Positions 23,506 to 30,960 of a stretch of DNA of 46,514 nucleotides are shown in pieces; positions within the stretch are counted from its first letter, which is position 1, and each line of letters begins with the position of its first letter. Made by a program: the position numbers and the translations under genes. Source of the stretch: Candidatus Gastranaerophilales bacterium (lineage in GTDB: Bacteria; Cyanobacteriota; Vampirovibrionia; Gastranaerophilales; Gastranaerophilaceae). The notes under the pieces were generated by a model. That model was not told the origin of the DNA. It did not search any database and saw only the letters and a program-made list of their open reading frames with translations. The stretch covers positions 1-46,514 of the forward strand of contig CALUWJ010000015.1 of the NCBI GenBank assembly GCA_944324455.1. Direction: 5' to 3'.

Positions 23506-25005
23506 ATGACAGAAGCAGTTAGTTTAAATTTAACACAAAATCAAGTTTATAACCTTGTTCAAAAAGCAAAAAATGGCAGCGATTCAGCACTGGATGAATT
23601 ATGTTTTGGTATATACAACGCCACAGCAGGCCAATTGGGTACAAATAAAGATTATATTAACAAGGTGCTATCATCAGCAGATAGTGGAACCTTGGCTTCC
23701 ATTATGGATAATTATTCAGAAGTTACAGGTTCAGAAATTTATAAAGATATTGAAAATGAATTATTATACACAGATAAAGACAATGTAATAAACAAGCTGG
23801 ATAAGGCCTATCTTGAAGCCAATGGGATAGAATACACAAAAGATAATGATGGTAAATTAACAATTGCCCAAACGGCAAGCTCTGTTGGCAAAGGCATATT
23901 AAACAAACTACCAAGCATTGGATTATTAGCCGCAGGAACCTATTTTGCACCTGCTATATCAGGAGCTATTGGAACAGGACTTACCGCATTAGTAGGAACA
24001 GCAGCTGCAACAACAATAGCGACAGTAGGAGCTCCAATATTAGCGATAGCAGGAATAGCAACTGCCGGTTATATGATATATAAAGGTGTCACTGAAACAA
24101 AAGAAGCCATAGATAAAGCAAAAAACTCAAATAGCGATGAGGTAACCAAAGAAGCTATAACTCAAGGTACAGAAAGCATATTAAATACAGCCGAGGGCGT
24201 TTATTTAGGAGCTCAAAGCACTAAAGGATTGTACGATTCTGTAAAAAATATTAAAAACACTATAGGAAAAACATCTGAAACGACAACAAAAACAGAAATT
24301 AAAACACAAACTGAAACAACAAACACAAAAACACCACAAACTACAACAGAAAATATTGTACCCGAAAAAACTGCAACTGCAAAAATAGATGAAATTAATA
24401 CATCCTCAATATCAAAATCAAGACAAAATATAAATGATATTGAAACAACTATAAATACGAGAAAAGCAGGTGGACTTGATGAATATATAACAGAAATTAT
24501 AGATAAAAACGGAACTCGACTCGGCAAAGCAAAATATTATAATGGGAATTCTGATGGTATAATAAATAATCTTCCCGATAATTACTATACAAATGGCAGA
24601 GAATATGCGGAATTACAATACTGCAGCCTTGATGGAAACATAAGAAATACGCTAAATGGCATCTACATAGATAAATTGGGTACAACCGGAGAATATAGCG
24701 GAACCGGAACAAAAATAATTAAAAATATTGTACAACAAAGCGAACAATTAGGTTATGACGGACATGTATGCTTATTGGCAAGCAAAACAGGCACAACAGG
24801 ATTTGCAAACAAACTTTATAACGATACTTCACCTGTTCCTTTTTATTATAAATTAGGATTTAGATTTCAAAATGAAACCGCAAATAAAGCAGTTGAACAA
24901 GCCCTTGAAACCGCTAAAACAACAGGTGTACTTGATTTAGGAGAATATAACAGCGGAATTATGTATTTACCTGATGAAGCTATAGCAAAAATTTTAGGAA
25001 AATAA
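23506..25005 (+). CDS. Effector-like protein: glycine-rich hydrophobic segment plus GNAT-like C-terminus
   Basis: A 499-residue protein in three parts. Residues 1-130 are helical and Asn/Ser-rich. Residues about 135-192 are a Gly/Ala-rich hydrophobic stretch (TYFAPAISGAIGTGLTAL, VGAPILAIAGIATAGYMI) with small-residue zippers like those of membrane-inserting or translocation domains. After a Thr/Lys linker (about 250-300), residues about 330-495 resemble a GNAT acetyltransferase: GEYSGTGTKIIKNIVQQSE as the CoA loop and VPFYYKLGFRF as the final strand. No signal peptide. The layout of hydrophobic segment, Thr-rich linker and C-terminal enzyme resembles secreted effectors or polymorphic toxins. 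Function is inference. Followed by a strong terminator; no immunity gene is evident. Confidence 0.6.
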   Translation: MTEAVSLNLTQNQVYNLVQKAKNGSDSALDELCFGIYNATAGQLGTNKDYINKVLSSADSGTLASIMDNYSEVTGSEIYKDIENELLYTDKDNVINKLDKAYLEANGIEYTKDNDGKLTIAQTASSVGKGILNKLPSIGLLAAGTYFAPAISGAIGTGLTALVGTAAATTIATVGAPILAIAGIATAGYMIYKGVTETKEAIDKAKNSNSDEVTKEAITQGTESILNTAEGVYLGAQSTKGLYDSVKNIKNTIGKTSETTTKTEIKTQTETTNTKTPQTTTENIVPEKTATAKIDEINTSSISKSRQNINDIETTINTRKAGGLDEYITEIIDKNGTRLGKAKYYNGNSDGIINNLPDNYYTNGREYAELQYCSLDGNIRNTLNGIYIDKLGTTGEYSGTGTKIIKNIVQQSEQLGYDGHVCLLASKTGTTGFANKLYNDTSPVPFYYKLGFRFQNETANKAVEQALETAKTTGVLDLGEYNSGIMYLPDEAIAKILGK

Positions 25006-25008
25006 TTA

Positions 25009-25034
25009 AAAAGACCCTATCAAGGGTCTTTTTT
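25009..25034 (+). terminator. Intrinsic terminator
   Basis: AAAAGACCCT, loop ATCA, AGGGTCTTTT, then TT; directly after the 499-residue gene. Confidence 0.9.
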
Positions 25035-25052
25035 AATGGGGCGCATGGTGGG

Positions 25053-25072
25053 TCGTTGCTCGAACTTTTTAA
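25053..25072 (+). repeat. Left arm of inverted repeat around the toxin-antitoxin patch
   Basis: TCGTTGC followed by TCGAACTTTTTAA. The reverse complement of the 13-base part occurs exactly at 25692-25704, and that of TCGTTGC at 25718-25724. The two arms enclose the RNA/toxin module and the 76-residue gene. Confidence 0.45.
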
Positions 25073-25149
25073 CAAAATTTTACACCCTGTTTTAACTTCT
25101 TCTAAAGAAGTTTTGCTATATTTTGAAATTGAAAATTTTATAAATGGGC

Positions 25150-25178
25150 TTGAAAAATAAAAATAGATAATTTATAAT
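25150..25178 (+). promoter_or_regulatory. Promoter of the antisense RNA
   Basis: TTGAAA (25150-25155), exactly 17 bases, TATAAT (25173-25178): one of the best sigma-70-type promoters in the window. No open reading frame follows, which argues for an RNA gene starting near 25185. Confidence 0.75.
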
Positions 25179-25184
25179 AAGAAC

Positions 25185-25266
25185 ACAGGGTGGTAGTTTC
25201 TCAAGCTACCAATAAGCCTTGTAGAGGTCTAACGGTTCTTATCTACCAAGATGAGAGCCGTTTTTT
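25185..25266 (+). ncRNA. Candidate antitoxin RNA of a type I toxin-antitoxin module
   Basis: About 80 bases between a consensus promoter and a perfect terminator. A 5' hairpin (TGGTAG 25191-25196 with CTACCA 25206-25211) is followed by GAGGTCTA (25224-25231) and the terminator stem. The 3' half is antisense to the end of the toxin frame (25239-25319). GAGGTCTA recurs at 25351-25358 inside the toxin leader, so the two RNAs can also pair there. Convergent RNAs sharing a 3' hairpin and direct repeats is the layout of par (RNA I/RNA II) from plasmid pAD1. The start base is estimated. Confidence 0.6.
25231..25266 (+). terminator. Terminator of the antisense RNA, inside the toxin gene's 3' end
   Basis: A 14-bp stem (25231-25244 with 25249-25262, two G-U pairs), loop ACCA, then a T-run to 25266. 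The minus-strand side lacks a T-run, but the toxin transcript would carry the same hairpin. Confidence 0.85.
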
Positions 25267-25319
25267 AATACGTATAAAATCAAAAAGATTAAAAATAATG
25301 CTAAATTGAAATTATCCAT
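25239..25319 (-). CDS. 26-residue hydrophobic peptide, candidate type I toxin
   Basis: Below usual gene-finder size. ATG at 25319, preceded by AAAGGGGG (25325-25332) with a 5-base gap. The peptide starts MDNFNLALFLIFLILYVL, one membrane helix, and ends with a short polar, positively charged tail (KNGSHLGR). Size, single helix and charged end match Fst/TxpA/BsrG-type membrane toxins, though it is not clearly a member of any one family. The stop codon lies inside the antisense RNA's terminator stem. The module neighbours a phage island, where such toxins are common. Confidence 0.6.
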   Translation of the reverse strand: MDNFNLALFLIFLILYVLKNGSHLGR

Positions 25320-25324
25320 ATCAG

Positions 25325-25352
25325 CCCCCTTTCTAGTCGGGAACTAACCCGA
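25325..25352 (-). promoter_or_regulatory. Toxin leader: strong ribosome site next to a hairpin
   Basis: The stem TCGGG/CCCGA (25337-25341 with 25348-25352, loop of six) lies 4 bases upstream of the AAAGGGGG ribosome site, where it could limit toxin translation as in fst. A minus-strand TATAAT at 25451-25456 is a possible promoter for a leader of about 125 bases. Confidence 0.45.
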
Positions 25353-25430
25353 GGTCTACAATAATTTTGTCGGTTGGTTTCCTATAGAAAGGCTTATCTT
25401 TACCCTGCGTTTAATTATTCAAAGTTCAAA

Positions 25431-25460
25431 TTGATTTATTACTAAAAGTAATTATACAAT
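25431..25460 (+). promoter_or_regulatory. Promoter of the 76-residue gene
   Basis: TTGATT (25431-25436), an 18-base spacer, TACAAT (25455-25460). The ATG at 25465 is only 5 bases beyond, with no ribosome site, so the message would be leaderless. Confidence 0.4.
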
Positions 25461-25464
25461 AAAT

Positions 25465-25695
25465 ATGCTAATTAAAAGATGTAAAATTGATGGAATTACT
25501 GTTGAGATTAAAGTTAAGGACGGTGTATCAACTAAGGAAGAACAAACTTTAGCTTCTGTAAATTTATTAAAATTTTTAGTTGAAGGTCATATTGATAGTT
25601 TGATAAAAAATAATGCTTCAAAAGATGAAATAGACAATTACAAAGAGAGCTTGAAGCTAATCAATAATTATCTTGAATACAAAAAGCAACTTTAA
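25465..25695 (+). CDS. Small hypothetical protein
   Basis: A 76-residue acidic/lysine-rich protein, not recognised. The first 20 residues look like two strands (CKIDGITVEIKVKDGVS), the rest helical (TLASVNLLKFLVEGHI, then DEIDNYKESLKLINNYLEY). No signal or membrane segment. It sits inside the inverted repeat with the candidate toxin-antitoxin pair and stops one base after the right arm begins. It could be cargo of a small mobile cassette or a phage remnant. Confidence 0.5.
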   Translation: MLIKRCKIDGITVEIKVKDGVSTKEEQTLASVNLLKFLVEGHIDSLIKNNASKDEIDNYKESLKLINNYLEYKKQL

Positions 25696-25724
25696 AAAGT
25701 TCGAACCCCATCAGAGGGCAACGA
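25692..25724 (-). repeat. Right arm of inverted repeat around the toxin-antitoxin patch
   Basis: TTAAAAAGTTCGA (25692-25704) and GCAACGA (25718-25724) are the reverse complements of the left arm at 25053-25072, but here separated by 13 extra bases. Confidence 0.45.
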
Positions 25725-25825
25725 ATAGCTAAAAGCCTGAAAAAGCAATATGTTTGAATCTTAAGCGTTTAGACTATTGTTTTTTGTATTTCTTGCTCGA
25801 AACGATAAAAGTTAGTAATAACAAC
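25696..25825. other. Non-coding stretch, nothing assignable
   Basis: Between the 76-residue gene and the tRNA-His terminator. Apart from the repeat arm I see no reading frame with a ribosome site, no promoter and no stable hairpin. Confidence 0.4.
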
Positions 25826-25849
25826 AAAAAACAGCCCCGAAGAGCTGTT
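25826..25849 (-). terminator. Terminator of tRNA-His
   Basis: On the minus strand AACAGCTC, loop TTCG, GGGCTGTT, then Ts. The C(TTCG)G tetraloop makes it very stable. It lies 9 bases after the CCA end. Confidence 0.85.
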
Positions 25850-25858
25850 TTTTAAAAA

Positions 25859-25935
25859 TGGGGCGGGTAATGGGGATCGAACCCATGAATACCGGAACCA
25901 CAATCCGGGGCCTTAACCACTTGGCGACACCCGCC
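25859..25935 (-). tRNA. tRNA-His(GUG)
   Basis: All arms can be drawn: acceptor GCGGGTG/TACCCGC, D arm GCC-GGC, anticodon stem CCGGA/TCCGG with loop TTGTGGT (anticodon GTG), T arm ATGGG-TTCGATC-CCCAT. The extra 5' G(-1) opposite C73, specific to tRNA-His, is encoded, and CCA is encoded. The phage island begins about 220 bases upstream, on the other strand. Confidence 0.95.
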
Positions 25936-25961
25936 ATGTTAAGCACAATATGTGCTTAGTC

Positions 25962-25990
25962 ATTATAAATTAAACATAAAAAAATAGCAA
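25962..25990 (-). promoter_or_regulatory. Promoter of tRNA-His with a palindrome at the start site
   Basis: On the minus strand TTGCTA (25990-25985), 17 bases, TATAAT (25967-25962). Just downstream, 25941-25957 is a perfect 7-bp inverted repeat (AAGCACA, three bases, TGTGCTT) over the expected start site, a possible operator or leader hairpin. Confidence 0.65.
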
Positions 25991-26154
25991 GAAAAAAGCA
26001 AAAAATTTGTAAGACCTTCCAAAAAACAGCCAAAAAACGAGCTTTTTTTAAAAAATATGTTATTCTAAAAATATAGATTTTCGGACAATTCAAATTTGTA
26101 TCATCCCATTTTGGATAGAGAAACGAGGCTGACGAAAATAAAGGAGGAGAAACT

Positions 26155-26535
26155 ATGCGCCATTGTAATAGCGTATTTTCAGCTGAAGATATTTGGTTTT
26201 TATTAGACAAAGATAACTACACAAATAGGAGAATTTATCTTGCAAATTGTCCTATTTGCAATAAAAAAATAGCTCTTTTATCATTTTTTGATAAAAATAC
26301 TAATTCATTTATAGAACAATATTTCTACTCTGGCGGTGCAACCAGAATTAAGGAAAAATATAAAAAAGACATTATTTCAACTATGCTTGGTTTTAAATAT
26401 AAATACAAAGCTCCCTCAGGGTTTAAATACGGAATAAACAAAGAAATCAAGAAAAATGGCAAAATAATCGCCCTAAAACAATATGCTTGTGATTTTAGCG
26501 GAAATAAAGCTCTTGTTAAAAAAATTGATGTATGA
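26155..26535 (+). CDS. Phage-island protein, possible zinc-binding
   Basis: A 126-residue protein at the head of the island with a very strong AAGGAGG site. It has CPIC in YLANCPICNKKIALLSFF, possibly half of a zinc site together with C4 or C115. The rest is Lys/Ile-rich and not recognised. It overlaps the next gene by ATGA, so it belongs to the packaging operon. Being first and followed by terminase subunits, it may be a regulator or a packaging accessory; this is inference. Confidence 0.55.
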   Translation: MRHCNSVFSAEDIWFLLDKDNYTNRRIYLANCPICNKKIALLSFFDKNTNSFIEQYFYSGGATRIKEKYKKDIISTMLGFKYKYKAPSGFKYGINKEIKKNGKIIALKQYACDFSGNKALVKKIDV

Positions 26536-26840
26536 AAAATGAAAATAAAATAATATCATTTGAATCACAAAATACTTTAAAACTAAACGAAAAACACGAA
26601 AGCTATAATCAAAATAAAGCAATAGAAGAATTTGACGAACTCAAAAAAATTGCCCTGAACTGTTTGGATAAGAATGGAAACCCTAATATAAGCGCAGCTT
26701 TACGTGCAGTAGAAAACAAAGCAAAAATTGCAGGGTTATATTCCCAAAATAATCTTGAAATAGGAACTGTTGTCAAAATGGGGGAAATAATGATAGATGG
26801 AACACAACTAAAATTAAATATCGGAGAAGAATTCTACTAA
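26532..26840 (+). CDS. Probable terminase small subunit
   Basis: A 102-residue protein directly before the large terminase and coupled to the gene upstream by ATGA. The helical block DELKKIALNCLDKNGNP, then ISAALRAVENKAKIAGLY resembles the central oligomerisation region of short small terminases. No clear N-terminal helix-turn-helix is seen. The call rests mainly on position and this block. Confidence 0.6.
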   Translation: MKNENKIISFESQNTLKLNEKHESYNQNKAIEEFDELKKIALNCLDKNGNPNISAALRAVENKAKIAGLYSQNNLEIGTVVKMGEIMIDGTQLKLNIGEEFY

Positions 26841-26844
26841 AATA

Positions 26845-28167
26845 ATGGATTTAATATTACCGGAAATTTTAAATATTCCACAAAAATTATATCCTTTTAT
26901 TTTTAAATTCAATAATTATAGTTATTTTTTATTGGAAGGCGGCAGAGCATCAGGCAAAACACAAAGTGTAGCCAGATTTTTACTTTATATAATGGAAATG
27001 CGCCATGTTAGAATATGCTGCGGCAGAGAAATCCAAAATTCAATTAATGAATCAGTAAAAACTGTTTTTTTAGATTTAATAGAAAAATACAGATTAATTT
27101 ATGATATAAAAAGAGATATTTTAATCCATAAAAAAACAGGTTCAAGAATATTTTTTAAAGGCTTCAGAGAGCAGGGAAAAGTTAATATTAAAGGTCTTGA
27201 AGGTGTTGATATCTTATGGATAGATGAAGCTCAATCAATTGCAAAAGCAACTCTAGATATTATTGTTCCAACAATAAGAAAAAAGAACTCTGTAATAATT
27301 TTCACCATGAATAGATACACAAGATTTGATGCTGTGTATAATTTTTGCGCTAAAAGAGATGATTGTCTTCATATTAATATTTGCTATTTTGATAACCCTT
27401 ATGTTGATGAAAAAATATTAAAAGAAGCCGAAATATCAAAAAACACAAACATTAATGACTACAATCATATTTGGCTTGGTTATCCTCTAAACAATAATAA
27501 CGAATATCTTTTAAGCTCAAAAATGATTGATGAAGCAATTAATTTAAAATATGAAAAAGATGAAAGTTATATGTTTAATTCTGTTATGAGTGTTGATTTA
27601 TCGGCTTCAGGGGCAGATTTATGCGTTGCAAAATTTTTTACGCAAGAAAATCAAAATATATGGCTTGAAAAATACACAAATAGCTGGTCTGAAGCCGATA
27701 CAGATATAACTAAAGGGAAAATAATAAGTTTATATTCAACTTGGATGCCAAAAGTATTAATAATAGATGCCGACGGGCTTGGTTATCCTATTTGGATTAG
27801 CATTCAAAAAATTATTCCAAACGCAATTGGTTTTAGAGGAGCAAAAAAAGCAATATCAAAATATGCACTAAACGCAAGAGCAGACGGCTATTTAGCTTTA
27901 AGAGATTTTCTTGAAAAGGGATATTTAAAATTAACAGATAAAAATACAATAAGACAACTTGAATACATAAAAAAGGTATACAAACCCAATGGTTTAATAG
28001 CAATAGAAGATAAAAAAGAATTAAGAAAAGAAAATAACGAAAGTCCCGATTTTGCAGATTGTGCCATGATGGCATTATATGCAATTAATTATTGCCTCAA
28101 TTCATATAACCCATATAGCAATAATAATGAAAGCTATGTTGAGGCAGAATTTGAACCGTTTGATTAA
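26845..28167 (+). CDS. Terminase large subunit
   Basis: A 440-residue packaging motor and nuclease. Walker A is GGRASGKT at residues 32-39, with the first two Gly and the Arg typical of terminases. Walker B with catalytic Glu is VDILWIDEA (121-129). The coupling motif is probably VIIFTMNRYT. The C-terminal RNase H-like nuclease acids are D in MSVDLSASGAD, D in VLIIDADG and D in PDFADCAMMAL. All expected catalytic residues are present, so the motor looks functional. It forms the packaging pair with the gene before it. Confidence 0.92.
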   Translation: MDLILPEILNIPQKLYPFIFKFNNYSYFLLEGGRASGKTQSVARFLLYIMEMRHVRICCGREIQNSINESVKTVFLDLIEKYRLIYDIKRDILIHKKTGSRIFFKGFREQGKVNIKGLEGVDILWIDEAQSIAKATLDIIVPTIRKKNSVIIFTMNRYTRFDAVYNFCAKRDDCLHINICYFDNPYVDEKILKEAEISKNTNINDYNHIWLGYPLNNNNEYLLSSKMIDEAINLKYEKDESYMFNSVMSVDLSASGADLCVAKFFTQENQNIWLEKYTNSWSEADTDITKGKIISLYSTWMPKVLIIDADGLGYPIWISIQKIIPNAIGFRGAKKAISKYALNARADGYLALRDFLEKGYLKLTDKNTIRQLEYIKKVYKPNGLIAIEDKKELRKENNESPDFADCAMMALYAINYCLNSYNPYSNNNESYVEAEFEPFD

Positions 28168-28183
28168 AAGAAAGGAGAATACA

Positions 28184-28384
28184 ATGTGTTTTGTACAAAA
28201 AGCAGCAAAAGTTACAGTACCTGAAGTTGAAGAAAGGGTTGAGCGCCATGAAGCAGATGCTTCACTAACCAAAAAAAGCGCAAATACAACATCCAATAAA
28301 GGTTTTGCCCAAAACATCAAAACAACACCAACAGGTTTAGAAGACAACCAAAATTCAAACAAAAAAACACTTTTAGGAGAATAA
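28184..28384 (+). CDS. Small conserved virion-module protein
   Basis: A 66-residue protein from ATG 28184 with AAGGAG upstream; a longer frame from 28079 lies inside the terminase gene and is rejected. It starts MCFVQKAAKVTVPEVEERV and ends GFAQNIKTTPTGL, then KKTLLGE, a pattern I recall from small proteins between terminase and portal in podoviruses. Role unknown, perhaps head-completion. The island's protein at 33450 begins with a similar MCIPA. Confidence 0.65.
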   Translation: MCFVQKAAKVTVPEVEERVERHEADASLTKKSANTTSNKGFAQNIKTTPTGLEDNQNSNKKTLLGE

Positions 28385-28385
28385 A

Positions 28386-30020
28386 ATGAGTTTTTACACT
28401 GTTGAATATTTTCAAAAAAGAAAACAAGAGCTTGAAGAAATTTTCAACGTAATTAAACCGGATTTGCAGGAATTATCGGATTATTTTCTTCCCAGAAGCA
28501 CCCAGTTTCTAGTAAGAAACATAAGAAAACCAATTGCAAAAAGCAAAAAGATTATTGATTCAACTCCATTAATTGCGCTAAGAAATTTTTCATCAGGCAT
28601 GATGAGCGGCGCCACAAGCCCAACAACCAGATGGTTTAAAACCACAATGGAAAATGAAAACAATAAAAATAATTTTTATTTTAAAAAATGGTGCCATAAG
28701 CAAGAAGAATTAACACGAAAAATTCTATATAGCTCAAATTTCTATCAGTGCCTGCCTGAAATATACAAACAACTGGGTGTTTTTAGTTTTAGCGCAATGG
28801 GTCTTGAATCAGATTATGAAAACGTAGTTAATTTCAGAGTTTTGCCTATTGGCTCATACTATTACGCCAAAAATTCACAAGGTCAAATTGATACGTTTTG
28901 TCGTGTGTATAGCGAAACAGCTAAAAACATTTATGAAAATTACGGCAAAAATTGCCCAGATGAAATAATTGAAACAGCAAAAGAAAACCCTTATAAACTT
29001 TTTGAAATAACGCATTTTGTTGAAAAAAACAAATACTATAAAGAAAAAAGGTTTTCATCACAATTTGCAAAATATATTTCAGTTATTATTTTATCAGGGA
29101 AAAATGAATTTTTATCAGTAAAAGGGTTTGACAAATTCCCCTATGTTGTATTTGAATCAGGCTTTACAAGTGATTTTGACTACCCCCAAGACTCCCCAGG
29201 AATTTGCGCTTTAGCAGATGTTAAACAATTGATGACAATGGTAAAAGAATATGCTAAAGCAGTTAAAAAGATAGTATGTCCTGCTTATAAAGGTCCAGCC
29301 AGCTTAAAAAACAAAAAATTGGCTGATGTACCGGGGGCATATATTGAAGAAGACGAAAACGGCAGGGGAATAAGCCCTGTATATGAAGTAAATCCAAGAA
29401 TTTTAGAACTAAAAACAGAAAAAGATGAGCTAAAGCAAATTATAAAAGAACACTTCTATAATGACCTTTTTGCAATGATTTTATCTACTGCTGAAAGAGG
29501 AAGAACAGCAACAGAGGTTAACGAATTAAAAGAAGAAAAAATGGTATTATTATCACCATTACTTGAGCAAATCCACAATTCCCTAAAACAAATTCTTTTT
29601 TGGATTTATGACGAAGAAATAAAAACAGGTATTTTAGAACCTCTAAATTCTAATGATACAAATACAAATTTTCAAATTGAATTTGTTTCGACACTTGCGC
29701 AAGCTCAAAAAGTAGCCAATATATCAAGTATGGAAAGATTTACAACATTTGTTTCAAATATAGCGAATTCAATAGATCCTATATTAAAACAAAAATTAAA
29801 TGCTGAAAAAATTATTGAAGATTATGCAACTTATGCAAATATTTCACCGTCTCAACTGGTTTCTAAATCTGAAATGGATAAAATCAGAAAAGAAAATCTA
29901 AAAAACCAAAATCAACAAATTCAAATGCAAATGGCAAAAGAAGGAAGTCAAATATTGCAAAATATGGGCGGAGTTGATTCTTTTGGAAGTGATTTACTGG
30001 CAAGGTTCGGAATAATATAA
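28386..30020 (+). CDS. Portal (podovirus head-tail connector)
   Basis: A 544-residue protein of the T7 gp8-like connector family. Diagnostic blocks: ELSDYFLPRSTQFL, DSTPLIALRNFSSGMMSGA and SPTTRWFKTTM near the N-terminus, the FRVLPIGSYY strand, and RGRTATEVNELKEEKM around residue 370, followed by helical crown sequence. The C-terminus is Gln/Met-rich (NQQIQMQMAKEGSQIL). It forms the 12-subunit ring through which DNA passes. Intact and of normal length. Confidence 0.92.
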   Translation: MSFYTVEYFQKRKQELEEIFNVIKPDLQELSDYFLPRSTQFLVRNIRKPIAKSKKIIDSTPLIALRNFSSGMMSGATSPTTRWFKTTMENENNKNNFYFKKWCHKQEELTRKILYSSNFYQCLPEIYKQLGVFSFSAMGLESDYENVVNFRVLPIGSYYYAKNSQGQIDTFCRVYSETAKNIYENYGKNCPDEIIETAKENPYKLFEITHFVEKNKYYKEKRFSSQFAKYISVIILSGKNEFLSVKGFDKFPYVVFESGFTSDFDYPQDSPGICALADVKQLMTMVKEYAKAVKKIVCPAYKGPASLKNKKLADVPGAYIEEDENGRGISPVYEVNPRILELKTEKDELKQIIKEHFYNDLFAMILSTAERGRTATEVNELKEEKMVLLSPLLEQIHNSLKQILFWIYDEEIKTGILEPLNSNDTNTNFQIEFVSTLAQAQKVANISSMERFTTFVSNIANSIDPILKQKLNAEKIIEDYATYANISPSQLVSKSEMDKIRKENLKNQNQQIQMQMAKEGSQILQNMGGVDSFGSDLLARFGII

Positions 30021-30030
30021 GGTTTAGAAA

Positions 30031-30960
30031 ATGAACAATTTAGCAAAAAACATTAAAAAAGTTGAATTTATAAATAATCTTGATAATTTAATTAATGAAC
30101 TATTGTATTCAAAAAACAATGGCTACATTAATCTAAGCTCAAAAGAAGCGGTTGATGGAGCAATTGAAGTTATAGAGCAATTTGATAATGAAGTTTTAAA
30201 ACTTTGTGATGAAGTAGATTTTGAAAATTTAGATGAAATAATTCAAGAAAAAAAGAATGAATTAATTTATCAAATCAAAAAACACTATTACTCACAAGTT
30301 ACAATTTGGGCAAATGAAGTATATGAAAATATAATTAATAATGCACTTTTGAGCATATCTGTTAATAAAACAAATAAAAGCTATATTGATAAAATCTATA
30401 ATAGAGGACTTTGTGCTATTTCGTGGTATTGCGGAGTAATTAATTTAAACAAAAAAGAGCAGACAAATCTCATCAAAGATTTTAATGAACAAATCACAAA
30501 AGCACTAAATTCTAAAGACAGTGACTTTATTCAACAAGAATTAAAAACCAAAACAAATTCAAAATATTTTTTAGAATTGAGAAAATTAATTCTAAATGAT
30601 GAAGATAAATTTTTATCTTTAAAACTAGATACAACAGACAAATTATCCAAAGAAGATATTGTATATTTTAAAAAAATTCAAACAGAACTAAATACATATA
30701 AAAAGAATTTTATAAAAGATACAATAATTTTAATAAATTCAGCTATTGAAAGTTTAAATTTAAAAGACGAAAACAAAACAGTTGATTTTATAAAACAAGT
30801 TGAAAATGATTTTAGATACTACATTTCTCAAAACTCAAAACTTGAATTTGAAAATCAAATTGAACTTATTAAAAAACGCATGCAAATATTTCAAGAATTT
30901 AACATGAAAAATCAAAAAGGTAATTATTTTAAAAAACTAATTAATTCTTTGAGTGAGTAA
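30031..30960 (+). CDS. Unknown virion-module protein
   Basis: A 309-residue Lys/Asn/Glu-rich, almost wholly helical protein between portal and scaffold, not recognised. Several heptad-like stretches suggest coiled coils (for example KSYIDKIYNRGLCAIS and ENQIELIKKRMQIFQEF). No signal or membrane segment. A short GG site lies 9 bases before ATG. Its last 20 bases overlap the convergent secreted-protein gene. Position suggests a capsid-assembly or ejected protein. Confidence 0.5.
   Translation: MNNLAKNIKKVEFINNLDNLINELLYSKNNGYINLSSKEAVDGAIEVIEQFDNEVLKLCDEVDFENLDEIIQEKKNELIYQIKKHYYSQVTIWANEVYENIINNALLSISVNKTNKSYIDKIYNRGLCAISWYCGVINLNKKEQTNLIKDFNEQITKALNSKDSDFIQQELKTKTNSKYFLELRKLILNDEDKFLSLKLDTTDKLSKEDIVYFKKIQTELNTYKKNFIKDTIILINSAIESLNLKDENKTVDFIKQVENDFRYYISQNSKLEFENQIELIKKRMQIFQEFNMKNQKGNYFKKLINSLSE

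Noticed and set aside
24213-24527. 104-residue hydrophobic minus-strand frame, possible immunity protein
   Set aside because: It mirrors the Thr-rich linker codons of the effector-like gene and has no ribosome site.
25037-25070. tRNA-like 3' fragment (GGGGCG and TTCGAGC-like bases)
   Set aside because: It shares a few bases with the tRNA-His end, but the spacing of T loop, stem and acceptor does not fit a tRNA.
25859-25935. tRNA-His as attachment site of the phage island
   Set aside because: I looked for a copy of the tRNA 3' end near 39820-39890 and found none. The island also starts upstream of the tRNA rather than at its 3' end.
28079-28183. N-terminal extension of the 66-residue phage protein
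   Set aside because: It overlaps the terminase end. ATG 28184 has AAGGAG directly upstream.
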